Positions 54,744 through 63,743 of a DNA stretch of 64,000 nt are shown piece by piece. Numbering within the stretch: the stretch's first letter is position 1; the number at the start of each line of letters is the position of its first letter. The DNA is taken from contig CALHUI010000006.1 of the NCBI GenBank assembly GCA_938039675.1, positions 62,001-126,000 of the forward strand. The letters are read 5' to 3'. The notes under the pieces were generated by a model. It did not search any database. It was not told where the DNA came from and saw only the letters and a list, made by a program, of their open reading frames with translations. Source of the stretch: an uncultured Cytophagales bacterium (GTDB lineage Bacteria > Bacteroidota > Bacteroidia > Cytophagales > Thermoflexibacteraceae). Both the position numbers and the translations under genes were made by a program.

Positions 54744-57698
54744 TTACCCCTCCGCCTCATTTTCCGAAACATTGCGCTCTGCGAACGGAATTGTGGGGTC
54801 TAACATTTCACTAATGATTTTTTGGAGGAAGGTTTCCACATAAGCATTAAAATCGCTTATCGTTTGTGGCTCGTCGCCCAGTTTGTAGGGCTGAAAACCT
54901 TCATTGAGTTTTCGGAAAAAGTAGAAGCCCGATGTTATGTTGAAATCATGGATTAACTGCGCAGCTTTTGCCGATGTTTTGAAAGTTGGTTGATTTTGCG
55001 AATGCTTGATTAGCAGGTATTTGTAAATCAGCAATTGTACCACCTTGCTCTTTTGCGGATTGACAAATAACTCTTCCAAATTGGCAGCCGTCAGGTCTGC
55101 TTGGCTGAAAGTACCTGTTTTGTAGTCCACTACGCGCAGTTGGTTGTTGCAAATATCAATGCGGTCGGCTGTTCCCTTTAACAATACGGGAACGGTTTGG
55201 CCGGTAGCAAGCAGCCGAACGTTAAGTGGTGTGCGCAAATCGGTTTCCTGTGCGAGCAGCTCAAAAGGTGCATCCGCTTTTTCCTTATTAAGGAATTGTT
55301 CAATCAGCCAGCCGGCGATGTATTTAAGCAGGTAGTTTTTGCCCTTGTCCGTAATAATGCCGCCTTTGATGCGTGTAATGGCATCGTTGAGCAGTTGGTC
55401 AAGTTTTTCGGGGTTGTTGGCAAGTTCGGCGATGGCTTGGGGGGTAAGGTTTTTTTGTTCGTAGTTTTTGAACAGGTTTTCCAGTGTTTGGTGAATCATT
55501 GAGCCGAAGGTATGGTCCATCATATCCTCTTCCATCTCATTCGGTTCGCCCAAAGCAAGGATATATCGCTGAAAAAATGCCAGCGGATTGTCTATGTACA
55601 GGTTGATGGCAGAGGGGGGAATACCTTTCTGCAAATATTCACGCACCATTGCCAGCACTTCAGGGGTTTTTTCTACCTGCAAAACAGCGGCTGCTTTTTC
55701 GGGCAAGTTGAGTTGCAAGCGGTATTGACGCAGCGTAATATTGTCGTATTTGGCAAGTTCAGCTTCTAATTGTGTAATGTAGCGGCTTTTTTCGGTTGTA
55801 CTGATGCCTCTGCCACCGACTGCATCCACATACACAAGCGTTACATGGCGCGCATGGTGCAACAAACGGTAAAAAGTATAGGCATAGGTTGCGTCGTTTT
55901 CTGTGTGGGTAGGCATACCGAACCGCTTGCGGATATCCATCGGGATAACCGAGCCAAACTGTTTGCCCTTGGGCATGATGCCTTCGTTGCAGGAAAGAAT
56001 AATGAGACGCTCAAAATCTAAGGTGCGGCTTTCCAGCATTCCCATCAATTGCAGTGGGCTAAGCGGCTCTCCGGTAAAGGGCACCACAGCCCCGCGAATG
56101 GTTTCATAGAGAAACTGCTGCAAGGTATGGGCAGTGATTTGTTTTTTGTAATCTCCCAGTACGCTCTCTATGCGTTTGAGCAGGGTGAAAAATTGCAACA
56201 GAAACTCATTTTCCAGTACGTTATTTTCCCTGTCAAACAGTTGTGAAAGAACTTGGCACAGGTCAAAAAGGGCTTGCAGCGCGGCATCGGCGCAGTTGTC
56301 CCACCAGCGAAAGACTGTTTGATAGAAGCTCGTTCCTTCGCCCCACGCCAACAGGGTTTCCAGCGGCACATACACCAAATTTTCTTTCTGAATATGAATC
56401 AGATGCTCTTGTACTTTGTCATAGTCCTGAGCGAATCGGGTGGAATATTGCAGGTAGGGGTGGCGCAGCAGTTTAAAAATATCACGAAAATAGACCAAGC
56501 GCTGCCCGTTTGGGTCGGTTGCAAAGTTGGCCTGCATGGCAAAAAGATTGTCTATGAGGCTAAAAAACGGCGTTTTGTCCATGGAAAGCCCCATAGTAAT
56601 GTTCAGGTACTCTTTGGCGGACAGCTCCGCTCCATTGATTGCCACAGTCGGCAGGGCATACAGCACAGGCATCAACATACTTTCATCGGGCAACAACATC
56701 CCTACATAGTTAATGGACTGTTTAAAGTCTGCAATGCCTTCGGCAAGGGATGGGGCGGCTCGTATTTTTTCAAGTATGGCTTTTTGCAACAGGTCGCCGC
56801 AGAGTTTTGCCTGCGTAACCTTATTGCTGACGGCAATTATGTCAATCTGTTTGGGTGCTTGGGTTAGCGATTGCTCCCATGTATAGTCAGGCGGAATCAG
56901 TCCTTGGCTTTTATGTCGCCTCAAATACAAGCCTGCTTCGTGGCGCGGTTGCGCGGTGATATAAAACTCATCGGTATCCCAATAGAACTCGGCAATGCCC
57001 AACCGCTTGAAGCCCTGAAAAATTTCCGTTTCAGCCGCTGCCAATTGGTTAAATCCTATGAAAAATACTTTTTTGAGTTGCTGTTTTTCGGCAATTTGTT
57101 TGGCATTTTCTGCCACAATGCGGTAGGCCATACCCAGATAGGCACTGCCTGCATCCAACAGTTTGCCCCGAAAATGGAAGTAAGTATTTTTCAGATATTG
57201 CCAAAATTGATAATAAGCCGATACGGTGCTGTTCTGTCCGATTTTCGCCTGTACGTAGGCGATGTCTTGTCCCAATTCTTCAGCCCATCGCTCAATGGCT
57301 TTGGCTTCCTCCACGTATTCAAACAGTTTGTCAGCCTCTACCATATTTTTATCAATTAAATCAAAATCGCGCAGCAATGCAGCACCCAGCGGCGCGAATC
57401 TGTCTAAGTTATGGTTGGGGTCGGTATCAAAAATTCGGTAGCTTTCATACAGCGAAAATAAAAGCGAAACATGGTCGGGGATGGTGAGCCCGGCGATACG
57501 CGCTACAAAATCATCAGCAGCTAAAATTTCGGGCGCAAGGAACGAATGAGGGGCAATTTTTGCCAAATATTGCTTCATGTACAAGCATGCCCGACGCGTA
57601 GGAAGTATCAAATACCACGACGTAAGTTCTTCCCAACCCCTTACAGAGATATGGTCTTCTAATAAACTATTAGCAACCTTTTCCAAAAATACTGACAT
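54744..57698 (-). CDS. AddB-like PD-(D/E)XK nuclease family protein
   Basis: 984 residues from the ATG at 57698; a GTG 39 bp further up gives a weaker leader. The N-terminal part (about 1-690) is an inactivated helicase-like fold as in AddB: Leu-Ile-Leu-Pro-Thr-Arg-Arg-Ala near 33-40, and Leu-Glu-Ser-Arg-Thr-Leu-Asp-Phe-Glu near 560. The C-terminal RecB-type nuclease domain has Gly-Ser-Met-Ile-His-Gln-Thr-Leu-Glu near 740, and Asp-Arg-Ile-Asp and Val-Val-Asp-Tyr-Lys-Thr-Gly near 835-860, the Asp/Lys catalytic residues. AddAB resects double-strand breaks for recombination. The AddA-type helicase is not beside it. It shares the minus strand with dnaE. Confidence 0.85.
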   Translation of the reverse strand: MSVFLEKVANSLLEDHISVRGWEELTSWYLILPTRRACLYMKQYLAKIAPHSFLAPEILAADDFVARIAGLTIPDHVSLLFSLYESYRIFDTDPNHNLDRFAPLGAALLRDFDLIDKNMVEADKLFEYVEEAKAIERWAEELGQDIAYVQAKIGQNSTVSAYYQFWQYLKNTYFHFRGKLLDAGSAYLGMAYRIVAENAKQIAEKQQLKKVFFIGFNQLAAAETEIFQGFKRLGIAEFYWDTDEFYITAQPRHEAGLYLRRHKSQGLIPPDYTWEQSLTQAPKQIDIIAVSNKVTQAKLCGDLLQKAILEKIRAAPSLAEGIADFKQSINYVGMLLPDESMLMPVLYALPTVAINGAELSAKEYLNITMGLSMDKTPFFSLIDNLFAMQANFATDPNGQRLVYFRDIFKLLRHPYLQYSTRFAQDYDKVQEHLIHIQKENLVYVPLETLLAWGEGTSFYQTVFRWWDNCADAALQALFDLCQVLSQLFDRENNVLENEFLLQFFTLLKRIESVLGDYKKQITAHTLQQFLYETIRGAVVPFTGEPLSPLQLMGMLESRTLDFERLIILSCNEGIMPKGKQFGSVIPMDIRKRFGMPTHTENDATYAYTFYRLLHHARHVTLVYVDAVGGRGISTTEKSRYITQLEAELAKYDNITLRQYRLQLNLPEKAAAVLQVEKTPEVLAMVREYLQKGIPPSAINLYIDNPLAFFQRYILALGEPNEMEEDMMDHTFGSMIHQTLENLFKNYEQKNLTPQAIAELANNPEKLDQLLNDAITRIKGGIITDKGKNYLLKYIAGWLIEQFLNKEKADAPFELLAQETDLRTPLNVRLLATGQTVPVLLKGTADRIDICNNQLRVVDYKTGTFSQADLTAANLEELFVNPQKSKVVQLLIYKYLLIKHSQNQPTFKTSAKAAQLIHDFNITSGFYFFRKLNEGFQPYKLGDEPQTISDFNAYVETFLQKIISEMLDPTIPFAERNVSENEAEG

Positions 57699-57830
57699 AG
57701 GTGTAATAAATCTTGCAACGAAATTATAAGCATTCACCGGTAATATTTGCAGGTGTTTTGTTAGTTTGTCTATTTTGACTTAAAATTGAGAGACACAACC
57801 TAAATAACCAATCATTATTCATTCAAAACA

Positions 57831-60800
57831 GTGAAAAAAATGTTAGCAAAACTTACTAAGCAGCTATGCTTTGCTTTGGGCATGGTGTTGCTGATGGCTG
57901 CCCAAGCAATGGCTCAAACAACCGTAACCGGTAAGGTAACGGATGCAGGCACGAAAGAAACACTTGCCGGCGTAAATATTAAGGTGAAAGACCGCGTAGT
58001 AGGTACTATCACCGACGGGAAAGGCAATTTCACACTGAAAGTAAACAGTGCGCCTCCGTTTACCTTACAGGTGTCTATTATAGGCTATCAAAGCAAAGAA
58101 GTTGAAGTTACTTCCGACGGTATGAACTTAGATATTGCGTTGGACGAGCAAACTATCATGGGTCAGGAAGTAGTGGTTTCTGCTTCCCGCGTGGAAGAGA
58201 GCGTACTGAGGTCGCCTGTTACTGTTGAGCGTATGGACATTATGCAAATCCGCGAAACACCGGCAGCCAACTTCTACGACGCTTTGCAAAACATGAAAGG
58301 CGTAGAAATGAGTACGCAGAGTTTGACCTTCCGCTCATTCAATACCCGTGGTTTCAATGCAAACGGCAACGTGCGTACGGTGCAAATGATTGACGGTATG
58401 GACAACCAAGCACCCGGTTTGAACTTCCCCGTAGGCAACATTGTAGGTATCTCCGAGCTTGACCTTGAGACACTGGAACTGCTGCCCGGTGCAGCATCTG
58501 CCCTCTATGGACCAAACGCTCTCAACGGTATCATTTTAATGAACTCCAAAAATCCGTTCCAGTATCAGGGCGCAAGTGCCTATGTGCGCACAGGTTTGAT
58601 GAGCGAGAAAAACCGTTTGAAACCCGGTACGGAAGATGCACTAGGCGCAACAGGCATGGTTGATGCTGCTATCCGCTATGCTAAATCCATCAACGACAAG
58701 TTGGCATTTAAAATAAACATAGGCTATTTGCGTGCCAACGACTGGCAAGCCTCCGATATCCGCGACCAGAGCTTGCTGAACGGTTTCAACGCTACTACAG
58801 GCAACCGCACCAATAACCCGGGCTACAACGGCGTGAATACCTACGGCGACGAGAATAACGTAAACCTGTTTACTTCTCTGTTTGCCAATGGTCAACCGGG
58901 CACGGGCGCGGGCGGTACTTCGCCTTTCTTAGGTGCAATTGCCAACTTCCGCTATCCGGCAGGGCTGCCCGGCATCGGTGGTGCTTCACTCACTCAGCTG
59001 ACAGGTCAAACACCTCAACAAATTTTTAACGCGATTATTCCGAACACATTTATTTCGCGTACCGGCTATAATGAGCGCGACTTGGCAGACTACACCACTA
59101 AGAGTGTGAAGTTCAACAGTGCATTGCATTATCGCTTGAATGATAAAGTAGAAGCCATTTTGCAAGCCAACTTAGGTTTAGGTACTACCGTTTATACAGG
59201 TGCTGACCGCTATTCGCTGAGCAACTTTACGCTGGCACAGTACAAGGCCGAGGTACGCGGTTCTAATTTTTATATGCGCGCCTATACTACCCGTGAAAAC
59301 TCCGGCGACTCTTATGCCATCGGTACATTGGGTTCAGGTATCAACGAAGCATGGAAACCAAGCACTACATGGTTTCCTCAATACTTTGGTGCATTTGGCG
59401 AGCGCGCCTTGACTACTTATGCTACCACTTTTGCGGGTGCTTTGGCACAGGGGCAAAACCCTGCCGCCGCCGCTGCCGCCGCTGCCGCCGCTGCCCAAGC
59501 AGGGTTCAACACCTTCCATCAGCAAGCACGTGATATAGCCGACCAAGGACGCTTCCTGCCCGGCTCAGCAGAGTTCCAACGCGCATCCGAAGCTGTTCGC
59601 AGCCGTCCTATCCCAGGCAACGCACAAGGCGTAGGTGCTCGCTTTACCGACAAAACCAGCCTGTATCACTTCGAGGGTATGTACAACTTCTCTAATCAGA
59701 TTAAGTTTGCCGAAATCATTGTAGGTGCCAATTACCGCATATATGCGCTCAACTCCGAAGGTACACTCTTTGCACGCCAAGATGACGGCAGTGAATTTAA
59801 CATCAATGAATACGGCGGCTATGTACAGGCTTCCAAAAAACTGTTTGAAGACCGTTTGAAATTAAGCGGTTCGCTGCGCTACGACAAAAACCAAAACTTC
59901 AAAGGACAAGTGAACCCGCGCGCTTCTGCCGTATTGACAGTTGCCAAAGACCACAACATTCGAGTCTCTTATCAGACAGGTTTCCGCATTCCAACTACTC
60001 AGAACCAATACATTGACCTGCAAACTCCGCAGGCTCGCTTGTTAGGCGGTCTGCCGCTGTTCCGCGAGCGCTATAACATGATTAACAACCCTGTTTATAC
60101 GCTGCAATCGGTACAGGCATTTGGTGCTGCTTTGCAACGTGGTGTAGCTCCTGCCGAAGCTGCCCGCCTGCTGCAAAAGTTTCAGTTCCGCGACTTCGAG
60201 CCTGAGCGTGTGCGTTCATTTGAAATTGGCTACAAGAGCTTGATTGCCAACAAGCTGTCTATTGATGCGTATTATTACAACAGCACATTTATCAATTTTG
60301 ACGGTGGTGCGGTAGTAGTACAGTCCAGACAACAAGTTCCTGCCGATGTACCTCCTCTGACATTGCTAAGCGCTAACACACGTAACGTTTACAGCTTCCC
60401 TGTAAACAGTGACCAGCAACTGAACAACCACGGTTGGGCATTGGGCGTAGACTATGCCCTTCCTAAGGGCTTTGCTGTTGGCGGTAACGTTTCTTATAAC
60501 GAACTGCTCAATACAGAAAAACTCCCCGCAGGCTTTGAAACATCTTTCAACACGCCTAAGTATCGCTATAACCTGTCGCTTTCTAACCGCAACTGGATTA
60601 AGAACGTGAGCTTTAGCGTAAATTATCGCTGGCAAGACGAGTTCGTATGGCAAAGCTCTTTCGTAGGTCCTGTAATTCGCGGTGCTAACCAAAGCATTGT
60701 ACCTGCGTTCAGTACATTAGATGCACAGGTAAGCCTGAAAATACCTTCTATTAAGTCTATTGTAAAAGTAGGCGGCAGCAACCTACTGAACCAAAGCTAT

Positions 60801-60875
60801 ACACAAGCTTGGGGCAACCCTTCAGTAGGTGCTATCTACTACATCCAAATTACTTTTGATGAGTTCCTGAACTAA
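57831..60875 (+). CDS. TonB-dependent outer membrane receptor
   Basis: 1014 residues with a GTG start at 57831 (Val-Lys-Lys-Met-Leu). Signal peptide at 1-25 ending Ala-Met-Ala-Gln. Domain order: CarboxypepD_reg-like beta domain (about 27-115), plug domain (about 120-235, with Arg-Ser-Phe-Asn-Thr-Arg-Gly-Phe and Gly-Ala-Ala-Ser-Ala-Leu-Tyr-Gly-Pro-Asn-Ala), then a 22-strand barrel ending in an aromatic-type C-terminal strand. It imports a ligand too large for porins through the energy-coupled TonB system. An 11-residue alanine run occurs at about 545-555, coded by a GCC/GCT repeat. No SusD-like partner follows, so it is not a SusCD pair. Substrate unknown. Confidence 0.92.
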   Translation: MKKMLAKLTKQLCFALGMVLLMAAQAMAQTTVTGKVTDAGTKETLAGVNIKVKDRVVGTITDGKGNFTLKVNSAPPFTLQVSIIGYQSKEVEVTSDGMNLDIALDEQTIMGQEVVVSASRVEESVLRSPVTVERMDIMQIRETPAANFYDALQNMKGVEMSTQSLTFRSFNTRGFNANGNVRTVQMIDGMDNQAPGLNFPVGNIVGISELDLETLELLPGAASALYGPNALNGIILMNSKNPFQYQGASAYVRTGLMSEKNRLKPGTEDALGATGMVDAAIRYAKSINDKLAFKINIGYLRANDWQASDIRDQSLLNGFNATTGNRTNNPGYNGVNTYGDENNVNLFTSLFANGQPGTGAGGTSPFLGAIANFRYPAGLPGIGGASLTQLTGQTPQQIFNAIIPNTFISRTGYNERDLADYTTKSVKFNSALHYRLNDKVEAILQANLGLGTTVYTGADRYSLSNFTLAQYKAEVRGSNFYMRAYTTRENSGDSYAIGTLGSGINEAWKPSTTWFPQYFGAFGERALTTYATTFAGALAQGQNPAAAAAAAAAAAQAGFNTFHQQARDIADQGRFLPGSAEFQRASEAVRSRPIPGNAQGVGARFTDKTSLYHFEGMYNFSNQIKFAEIIVGANYRIYALNSEGTLFARQDDGSEFNINEYGGYVQASKKLFEDRLKLSGSLRYDKNQNFKGQVNPRASAVLTVAKDHNIRVSYQTGFRIPTTQNQYIDLQTPQARLLGGLPLFRERYNMINNPVYTLQSVQAFGAALQRGVAPAEAARLLQKFQFRDFEPERVRSFEIGYKSLIANKLSIDAYYYNSTFINFDGGAVVVQSRQQVPADVPPLTLLSANTRNVYSFPVNSDQQLNNHGWALGVDYALPKGFAVGGNVSYNELLNTEKLPAGFETSFNTPKYRYNLSLSNRNWIKNVSFSVNYRWQDEFVWQSSFVGPVIRGANQSIVPAFSTLDAQVSLKIPSIKSIVKVGGSNLLNQSYTQAWGNPSVGAIYYIQITFDEFLN

Positions 60876-60901
60876 TTTCGGAAATTCATTGCACCGAAAA
60901 G

Positions 60902-60936
60902 CTCTGCCGTCTTTTATGACGGCGGGGTTTTTTGTT
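60902..60936 (+). terminator. Terminator after the TonB receptor gene
   Basis: CTCTGCCGTC (60902-60911) pairs with GACGGCGGGG (60918-60927), perfect over the inner six bases with wobble pairs outside, and six T follow. Confidence 0.8.
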
Positions 60937-61325
60937 TGACGATATTTTGCCTGTTGGTCTGTAATATTTTCTTGTGAAAGTCGCTCTCTTACGCTGCTGA
61001 TAAAACAACTGCTTCTACGTGAGGCATTTATACCTCATAGCCTTGAAGGCAATATTGGTGATACTGCCTGCCCATGCCCGACAAACCGTAACCGGCGTCC
61101 ATGCAGGCAAGTGAAATTTCTTTCGGGAAATATATTTACTATTTTGAGGACACCACCCGCCAATTGCAACTATTTGATGTTTAGGAAAAATTGCTGCAAA
61201 AGGGTTGTTTAAGAAATCTGATACAGACATTCCTTATTTGGGTATGTCGGACTTTGCATGTGGGTTGAAATTTGATATAGATGCTGCATGACGGATATAC
61301 AACCACATAATCAATCAAGTAAAAA
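60937..61325. other. Non-coding, decayed stretch
   Basis: No gene is supported. A short plus-strand frame at about 61100-61180 reads Ala-Ser-Glu-Ile-Ser-Phe-Gly-Lys-Tyr-Ile-Tyr-Tyr-Phe-Glu-Asp-Thr-Thr-Arg and then stops; together with the kinase fragment that follows it, it may be debris of one sensor kinase gene. An opposing frame at 61015-61230 has no convincing features. Confidence 0.35.
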
Positions 61326-61442
61326 ATGAGGCTTTGCTCATGCAAAACCCAAGTTGAAGCACTTGATGGCTACATAAAAGCAGAAAGTGCCCCCGGCGAA
61401 GGAAGTACTTTCTACGTATGGTTTCCGAACGACACTGATTGA
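61326..61442 (+). pseudogene. C-terminal fragment of a sensor histidine kinase
   Basis: 38 codons that read like the last part of a kinase ATPase domain: Cys-Lys-Thr-Gln-Val-Glu-Ala-Leu-Asp-Gly-Tyr-Ile-Lys-Ala-Glu-Ser, then the G2 box Ala-Pro-Gly-Glu-Gly-Ser-Thr-Phe-Tyr-Val-Trp-Phe-Pro. An in-frame TAA lies just upstream (61320-61322), and the rest of the domain is missing. This is a relic, left between the TonB receptor and a convergent methyltransferase. Confidence 0.65.
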
Positions 61443-61444
61443 GT

Positions 61445-62233
61445 TTATGTCGCTTTGGTAACAACGGCAAATAAATCTAAGCATACATCAGGGTTGCTAT
61501 CTAACGAAAAATCCTTTATGCTGATATTGCTGACTAATTCGTTGTCCTGATGCATCAACTTATTGCGGTTGATGCGGTTCAATATGTCGTAAGGAATCTG
61601 CAATACCTGACGCGGCAGTTTGTGCTGTAAATCAAAAATATCCCAGCGCATAATTCGCTGCACCGAGCGACGGTTTTGCTCGTGGTACTTCATCACCGCT
61701 TCACTGCCTTTTACGCCTTTCAACTCTACCCGCCCCGGGAAGTACTGTTCCAGCAGTGTTTTTAATTGGGCGGGCGTGTATTCGCGAACATGCCAAGGGT
61801 TGCGGGAGAGTGTATAGTTAATATTAGGTGTGCTGATGATAGCTTTACCCCCCGGTTTCAGTACACGCCTGATTTCGCGGAGGAAGGCATGGTCATCTTC
61901 GATGTGTTCTATTACTTGCAGCGTAACTACCACGTCAAAATCATTATCCTTTATTCCTTGCAAGGGCGGAATAAAGCAGTCAATAAACGTAAATCTTGGG
62001 TAGAGTTTTGACAAGTGGTTAAGTAATTGCGTATTCTTGTCAATGGCGGTGTAGTGCTCGCAGCGGTCTGCAAAAACAGTAAGACCTTTGCCTGTTCCGC
62101 AACCCACTTCCAGCAGGTTGCCGTGCACGATTTCCGCTGCTTTTTTATAGGCAAAAAACAAGCGATTGTTTAACACGTTATCGCTTGCAATTTCGTAGGA
62201 AGTAACCTCAGAGGTTTTGAACATTTTTTCCAT
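61445..62233 (-). CDS. Class I SAM-dependent methyltransferase
   Basis: 262 residues from the ATG at 62233. The SAM-binding core is clear: Leu-Leu-Glu-Val-Gly-Cys-Gly-Thr-Gly-Lys-Gly near 42-52 (motif I), Ala-Ile-Asp-Lys-Asn near 65-69, Asp-Val-Val-Val-Thr-Leu-Gln-Val-Ile-Glu-His-Ile near 102-113, and Val-Leu-Lys-Pro-Gly-Gly-Lys-Ala near 126-133. The C-terminal 100 residues are basic and carry no known substrate domain. It is a small-molecule or lipid-type (Methyltransf_11/23) enzyme by its motifs; the substrate is not evident from context. Convergent with the kinase relic. Confidence 0.85.
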   Translation of the reverse strand: MEKMFKTSEVTSYEIASDNVLNNRLFFAYKKAAEIVHGNLLEVGCGTGKGLTVFADRCEHYTAIDKNTQLLNHLSKLYPRFTFIDCFIPPLQGIKDNDFDVVVTLQVIEHIEDDHAFLREIRRVLKPGGKAIISTPNINYTLSRNPWHVREYTPAQLKTLLEQYFPGRVELKGVKGSEAVMKYHEQNRRSVQRIMRWDIFDLQHKLPRQVLQIPYDILNRINRNKLMHQDNELVSNISIKDFSLDSNPDVCLDLFAVVTKAT

Positions 62234-62377
62234 CAGCAATGATGTTATTCATCGGCTGCAAAGTTACGCAGCTTTTCCGTTTGCTTGCGTCGTTGTTTTG
62301 TTTTTTGGTTACTGCATCCGATTTCGGCTGAAAATCATTAGCTTTCAATCAATTTACATTAGCTATTCCACCGAACA

Positions 62378-63724
62378 ATGAAAACGAAAAAACTACACTC
62401 GCGCCGCACATTTGTTAAAGCCTCTGCACTGGCTTCGGGCGGCTTGCTTGCCATGGGTATGCCTTGGGGTGCATATGCCCGCCATGCCGATGATACGATT
62501 AAATTGGCGCTCATCGGTTGTGGCGGCAGGGGAACGGGTGCTGCGGCTCAGGCACTTTCCGTAAAGCAAAATACGAAGCTGATAGCCATGGCCGATGCCT
62601 TTGCAGACCGCCTCGAGGATTCGTACAAAGCGCTCACTGCCAAATCGTTCAAAGACTGGACAGGCACCGAAGTAAACGTTGCATCTAAGGTAGATGTTCC
62701 CCAAGAGCGTCGTTTTGTTGGGTTTGACGGCTACCTGACAGCCATTGAACTCGCCGATGTAGTGATTTTGGCTATGCCGCCCGGTTTTCGCCCTGCGCAC
62801 TTTGAGGCGTGTATCAAAGCGGGCAAGCATGTGTTTATGGAAAAACCCGTAGCAACCGATGCGCCCGGCGTACGCAAAGTATTGGAAACCGCCGAACTCG
62901 CCAAGCAGAAAAAACTCAACGTAGTAGTCGGCTTGCAGCGGCACTACCAAACCAGCTACTGCCAAATGATGCAGCGTATCCATAGCGGCGAAATCGGCGA
63001 TATTGTAGCCGGACAGGTTTACTGGAATAGCGATGGCGTATGGGTGATAGACCGCAAACCCGAATGGACGGAAATGGAATATCAGATGCGGAACTGGTAC
63101 TATTTCAACTGGCTTTGTGGCAACCACATTGTAGAGCAGCACATCCACAATATTGATGTGTTCAACTGGGCCAAAAATGCCTACCCCGTGCGTGCGCAGG
63201 GAATGGGGGGCAGGGAAGTTCGCACTGGCAAACAATACGGCGAAATTTTTGACCATCACTTTGTGGAATTTGAATATGCAGACGGTACGATACTTAACAG
63301 CCAGTGCCGCCACATCCCCGGCACGATGAGCCGCATTTCGGAAACAATCATTGGTACGAAGGGGCGCGCCACAACCCACAATAACCACGTTATCACCGAC
63401 CTGAAAGGCAATCGCTTGTGGAGTTATCGGAAGAAAGAAAAAGAGCTGAATCCTTATCAGGTAGAACACGACGAACTGTCTGAGGCGGTCGCCAAAGGTG
63501 AATTTAAGTTTCAGGACGCCGAATTTGGCGCAAAAAGCACGATGACAGCCATTTTGGGACGCATGGCTACTTATTCGGGGCAAGTGGTTACATGGGAAGA
63601 AGCCTTGAACTCCAATATTAATCTGATGCCCGACAAGCTCGCATGGGATGCGTTGCCCAAAGTCTTGCCCGACGCAAACGGCTCGTATCCTGCGGCAATT
63701 CCCGGTAAAACAAAAGTTATATAG
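62378..63724 (+). CDS. Tat-exported Gfo/Idh/MocA family oxidoreductase
   Basis: 448 residues. A twin-arginine signal (Ser-Arg-Arg-Thr-Phe-Val-Lys, residues 8-14) with a hydrophobic stretch to about 34 implies export with a bound cofactor. The Rossmann motif Leu-Ile-Gly-Cys-Gly-Gly-Arg-Gly is near 46-53, and the family motif Glu-Lys-Pro (Val-Phe-Met-Glu-Lys-Pro-Val-Ala-Thr-Asp) near 151-160. A beta-sheet C-terminal domain with Gly-Asn-His-Ile-Val-Glu-Gln-His-Ile-His-Asn-Ile-Asp near 247-259 supplies the usual acid-base residues. Family members oxidise or epimerise sugars or inositols with NAD(P). Such exported forms are common in Bacteroidota, but the substrate is unknown. The alkB-like gene follows 19 bp on. 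Confidence 0.9.
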   Translation: MKTKKLHSRRTFVKASALASGGLLAMGMPWGAYARHADDTIKLALIGCGGRGTGAAAQALSVKQNTKLIAMADAFADRLEDSYKALTAKSFKDWTGTEVNVASKVDVPQERRFVGFDGYLTAIELADVVILAMPPGFRPAHFEACIKAGKHVFMEKPVATDAPGVRKVLETAELAKQKKLNVVVGLQRHYQTSYCQMMQRIHSGEIGDIVAGQVYWNSDGVWVIDRKPEWTEMEYQMRNWYYFNWLCGNHIVEQHIHNIDVFNWAKNAYPVRAQGMGGREVRTGKQYGEIFDHHFVEFEYADGTILNSQCRHIPGTMSRISETIIGTKGRATTHNNHVITDLKGNRLWSYRKKEKELNPYQVEHDELSEAVAKGEFKFQDAEFGAKSTMTAILGRMATYSGQVVTWEEALNSNINLMPDKLAWDALPKVLPDANGSYPAAIPGKTKVI

Positions 63725-63743
63725 CAAAAAAAACTTATATGTT

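Noticed and set aside
61015-61230. 71-codon minus-strand frame near the kinase relic
   Set aside because: No family pattern; probably chance.
62393-63727. 444-codon minus-strand frame antisense to the Gfo/Idh/MocA gene
   Set aside because: Shadow of the real gene; no recognisable protein pattern.
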